7,102 bases of DNA, from contig JADGQE010000209.1 in NCBI GenBank assembly GCA_017882055.1, positions 1-7,102 of the forward strand, in the 5' to 3' direction. Position 1 is the stretch's first letter. The number at the start of each line of letters is the position of its first letter. Positions 6,081 through 7,102 of the stretch are shown here, one piece after another. Position numbers and translations under genes: made by a program. Below the pieces are notes generated by a model that worked only from the letters and a program-made list of their open reading frames with translations, searched no databases and was not told the origin of the DNA. This DNA comes from Thermoflexales bacterium (GTDB taxonomy: Bacteria > Chloroflexota > Anaerolineae > Fen-1058).

Positions 6081-7102
6081 TAAGCGTCTTCGGATGGTGG
6101 CTGACTCTTCTCGACCTTCGGTTCCTGCTTCAGCAAAGGCCGATCGGGTGTACCGATGCCCAACGGCTGCCATTTGCTTTCATCGGCATTCAGACGATGC
6201 TGCTCAGCGCCGCGCAGATGCGTCTCGCGGAAGTTAGCGGGCTCGATCGTCAGGCGGTCGCCTTCGAGCAAACCCAGCACGCCCTCCTGCCCACGCTCGA
6301 TGCGCTTGCGCGCTCGAGCATCCAGCGCATCAATCTCACGCGGATTGTAGTCCGCCGGTTCAGTGTAGGTGGTGATGAAGCCCTCATAGTTGCGCAGCAC
6401 CGTCTTGCCCGGCGCCGCCGATAGGACGTAGTTGGGCATCACCGGAATCTTGCCGCCGCCGCCCGGCGCGTCGATCAGGTAGAGCGGCACCGCGTAGCCG
6501 CTGGTGTGACCGCGCAGCCCTTCCATGATCTCGATACCCTTGGAAACCGAGGTACGGAAGTGACCGGCCCCTTCAACTAGATCGCATTGATACAAGTAAT
6601 AAGGCCGCACGCGCATCTTGACCAGCTCGTGCACCAGCTCCCGCTGAATATTGACCGAATCGTTTACACCGGCCAGCAGCACACTCTGATTGCCCAACGG
6701 CACGCCGGCCCGCGACAACCGATCGCACGCCGCCCGCAGTTCAGGTGTAATTTCCTGCGCATGGTTGACATGAATGTTCAGCCAGAACGGGTGATATTTC
6801 TGCACCATGTCGCAGAATTCCTGATCGATCCGCTGCGGCATAAAGACCGGCACGCGGCTGCCGATGCGGATAATCTCGACATGCGGGATGGCCCGCAGGC
6901 GCGCCAGCAATTCTTCCAGCAGCCTGGGCGCCAGCGTCAGCGGATCACCGCCGGACAGCAGCACATCTCGAATTTGCGGCGTGCGTTCGATGTACGCGAT
7001 GGCCGCGTCCCACTCTGAGCGCTTGAAGGTGGCCGCCGGATCGCCGACGATGCGGCTGCGGGTGCAGTAGCGACAATAGGAGGCGCATTGCGTGGTGACC
7101 AG
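6080..7102 (-). CDS. kamA: Lysine 2,3-aminomutase (KamA-family radical SAM), N-terminus missing
   Basis: The frame is open to the window edge, giving 340 residues. The enzyme is expected to convert L-lysine to L-beta-lysine using S-adenosylmethionine, a [4Fe-4S] cluster and pyridoxal phosphate. Visible residues are the cluster motif C-x3-C-x2-C (fragment Cys6, Cys10, Cys13), Arg15 just after it, LLSGGDPLT, Asp174 in YQCDLV, and Asp211 to Lys218 in DAPGGGGK. With an offset of 119 these fall exactly on Cys125/129/132, Arg134, Asp293, Asp330 and the PLP lysine Lys337 of the Clostridium subterminale enzyme (numbers recalled). Both aspartates that hold the lysine side-chain amine are kept, which argues against glutamate 2,3-aminomutase. 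EpmB, the EF-P-modifying relative, lacks the GGGGK motif. The C-terminus runs about 40 residues beyond the clostridial enzyme and ends in a Lys/Pro/Glu-rich tail. About 119 N-terminal residues lie outside the window. It leads the cluster containing two ligases and an acyltransferase. Confidence 0.92.
   Translation of the reverse strand: MVTTQCASYCRYCTRSRIVGDPAATFKRSEWDAAIAYIERTPQIRDVLLSGGDPLTLAPRLLEELLARLRAIPHVEIIRIGSRVPVFMPQRIDQEFCDMVQKYHPFWLNIHVNHAQEITPELRAACDRLSRAGVPLGNQSVLLAGVNDSVNIQRELVHELVKMRVRPYYLYQCDLVEGAGHFRTSVSKGIEIMEGLRGHTSGYAVPLYLIDAPGGGGKIPVMPNYVLSAAPGKTVLRNYEGFITTYTEPADYNPREIDALDARARKRIERGQEGVLGLLEGDRLTIEPANFRETHLRGAEQHRLNADESKWQPLGIGTPDRPLLKQEPKVEKSQPPSEDA

Noticed and set aside
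6080..7102. EpmB-type EF-P beta-lysylation enzyme
   Set aside because: EpmB lacks the DAPGGGGK segment that is present here; the residue spacing matches lysine 2,3-aminomutase, and no epmA or efp lies nearby.
1..7102. tRNA, rRNA or CRISPR array
   Set aside because: No tRNA-like or rRNA-like segment and no regularly spaced direct repeats were seen on reading both strands.

Overview
The window looks like chromosomal DNA from a Chloroflexota bacterium, probably of the Anaerolineae/Caldilineae type. This is an inference. It rests on a secreted protein ending in the YLPL tail seen on many Chloroflexota surface proteins, a Pro/Thr-rich SH3-like protein with an LPXTG-type wall anchor, and a decayed beta-helix 'choice-of-anchor Q'-like relic. 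No 16S or other phylogenetic marker is present.

Left part (about 1-2340, + strand) is a cell-surface region. It holds the 3' end of a CARDB-like secreted protein and a 354-bp spacer with a nested inverted-repeat element and a good promoter. Then come an LPQTG-anchored SH3-like protein with a strong hairpin terminator, and a frameshifted, internally deleted relic of a beta-helix adhesin-like gene.

Middle (2366-3090, + strand): an orphan OmpR/PhoB-type response regulator with its own likely promoter, which lies just past the relic's recognisable homology. It ends in a perfect 15-bp hairpin that can terminate transcription from both sides.

Right part (3093-7102, - strand) is a four-gene co-directional cluster. 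In order of transcription it encodes a lysine 2,3-aminomutase (KamA family, N-terminus beyond the window), two divergent ATP-grasp ligases of the D-Ala-D-Ala-ligase superfamily, and a GNAT acyltransferase that overlaps the second ligase by 8 bp. The aminomutase keeps the three cluster cysteines, the PLP lysine and both substrate aspartates at exactly the spacing of the clostridial lysine enzyme, so it should make beta-lysine. The likely logic is that beta-lysine, or a peptide carrying it, is built by the two ligases and capped or modified by the acyltransferase. The product is unknown and this cluster is the most interesting item in the window. The leader of the first ligase carries a hairpin and two tiny overlapping ORFs that could be regulatory or chance.
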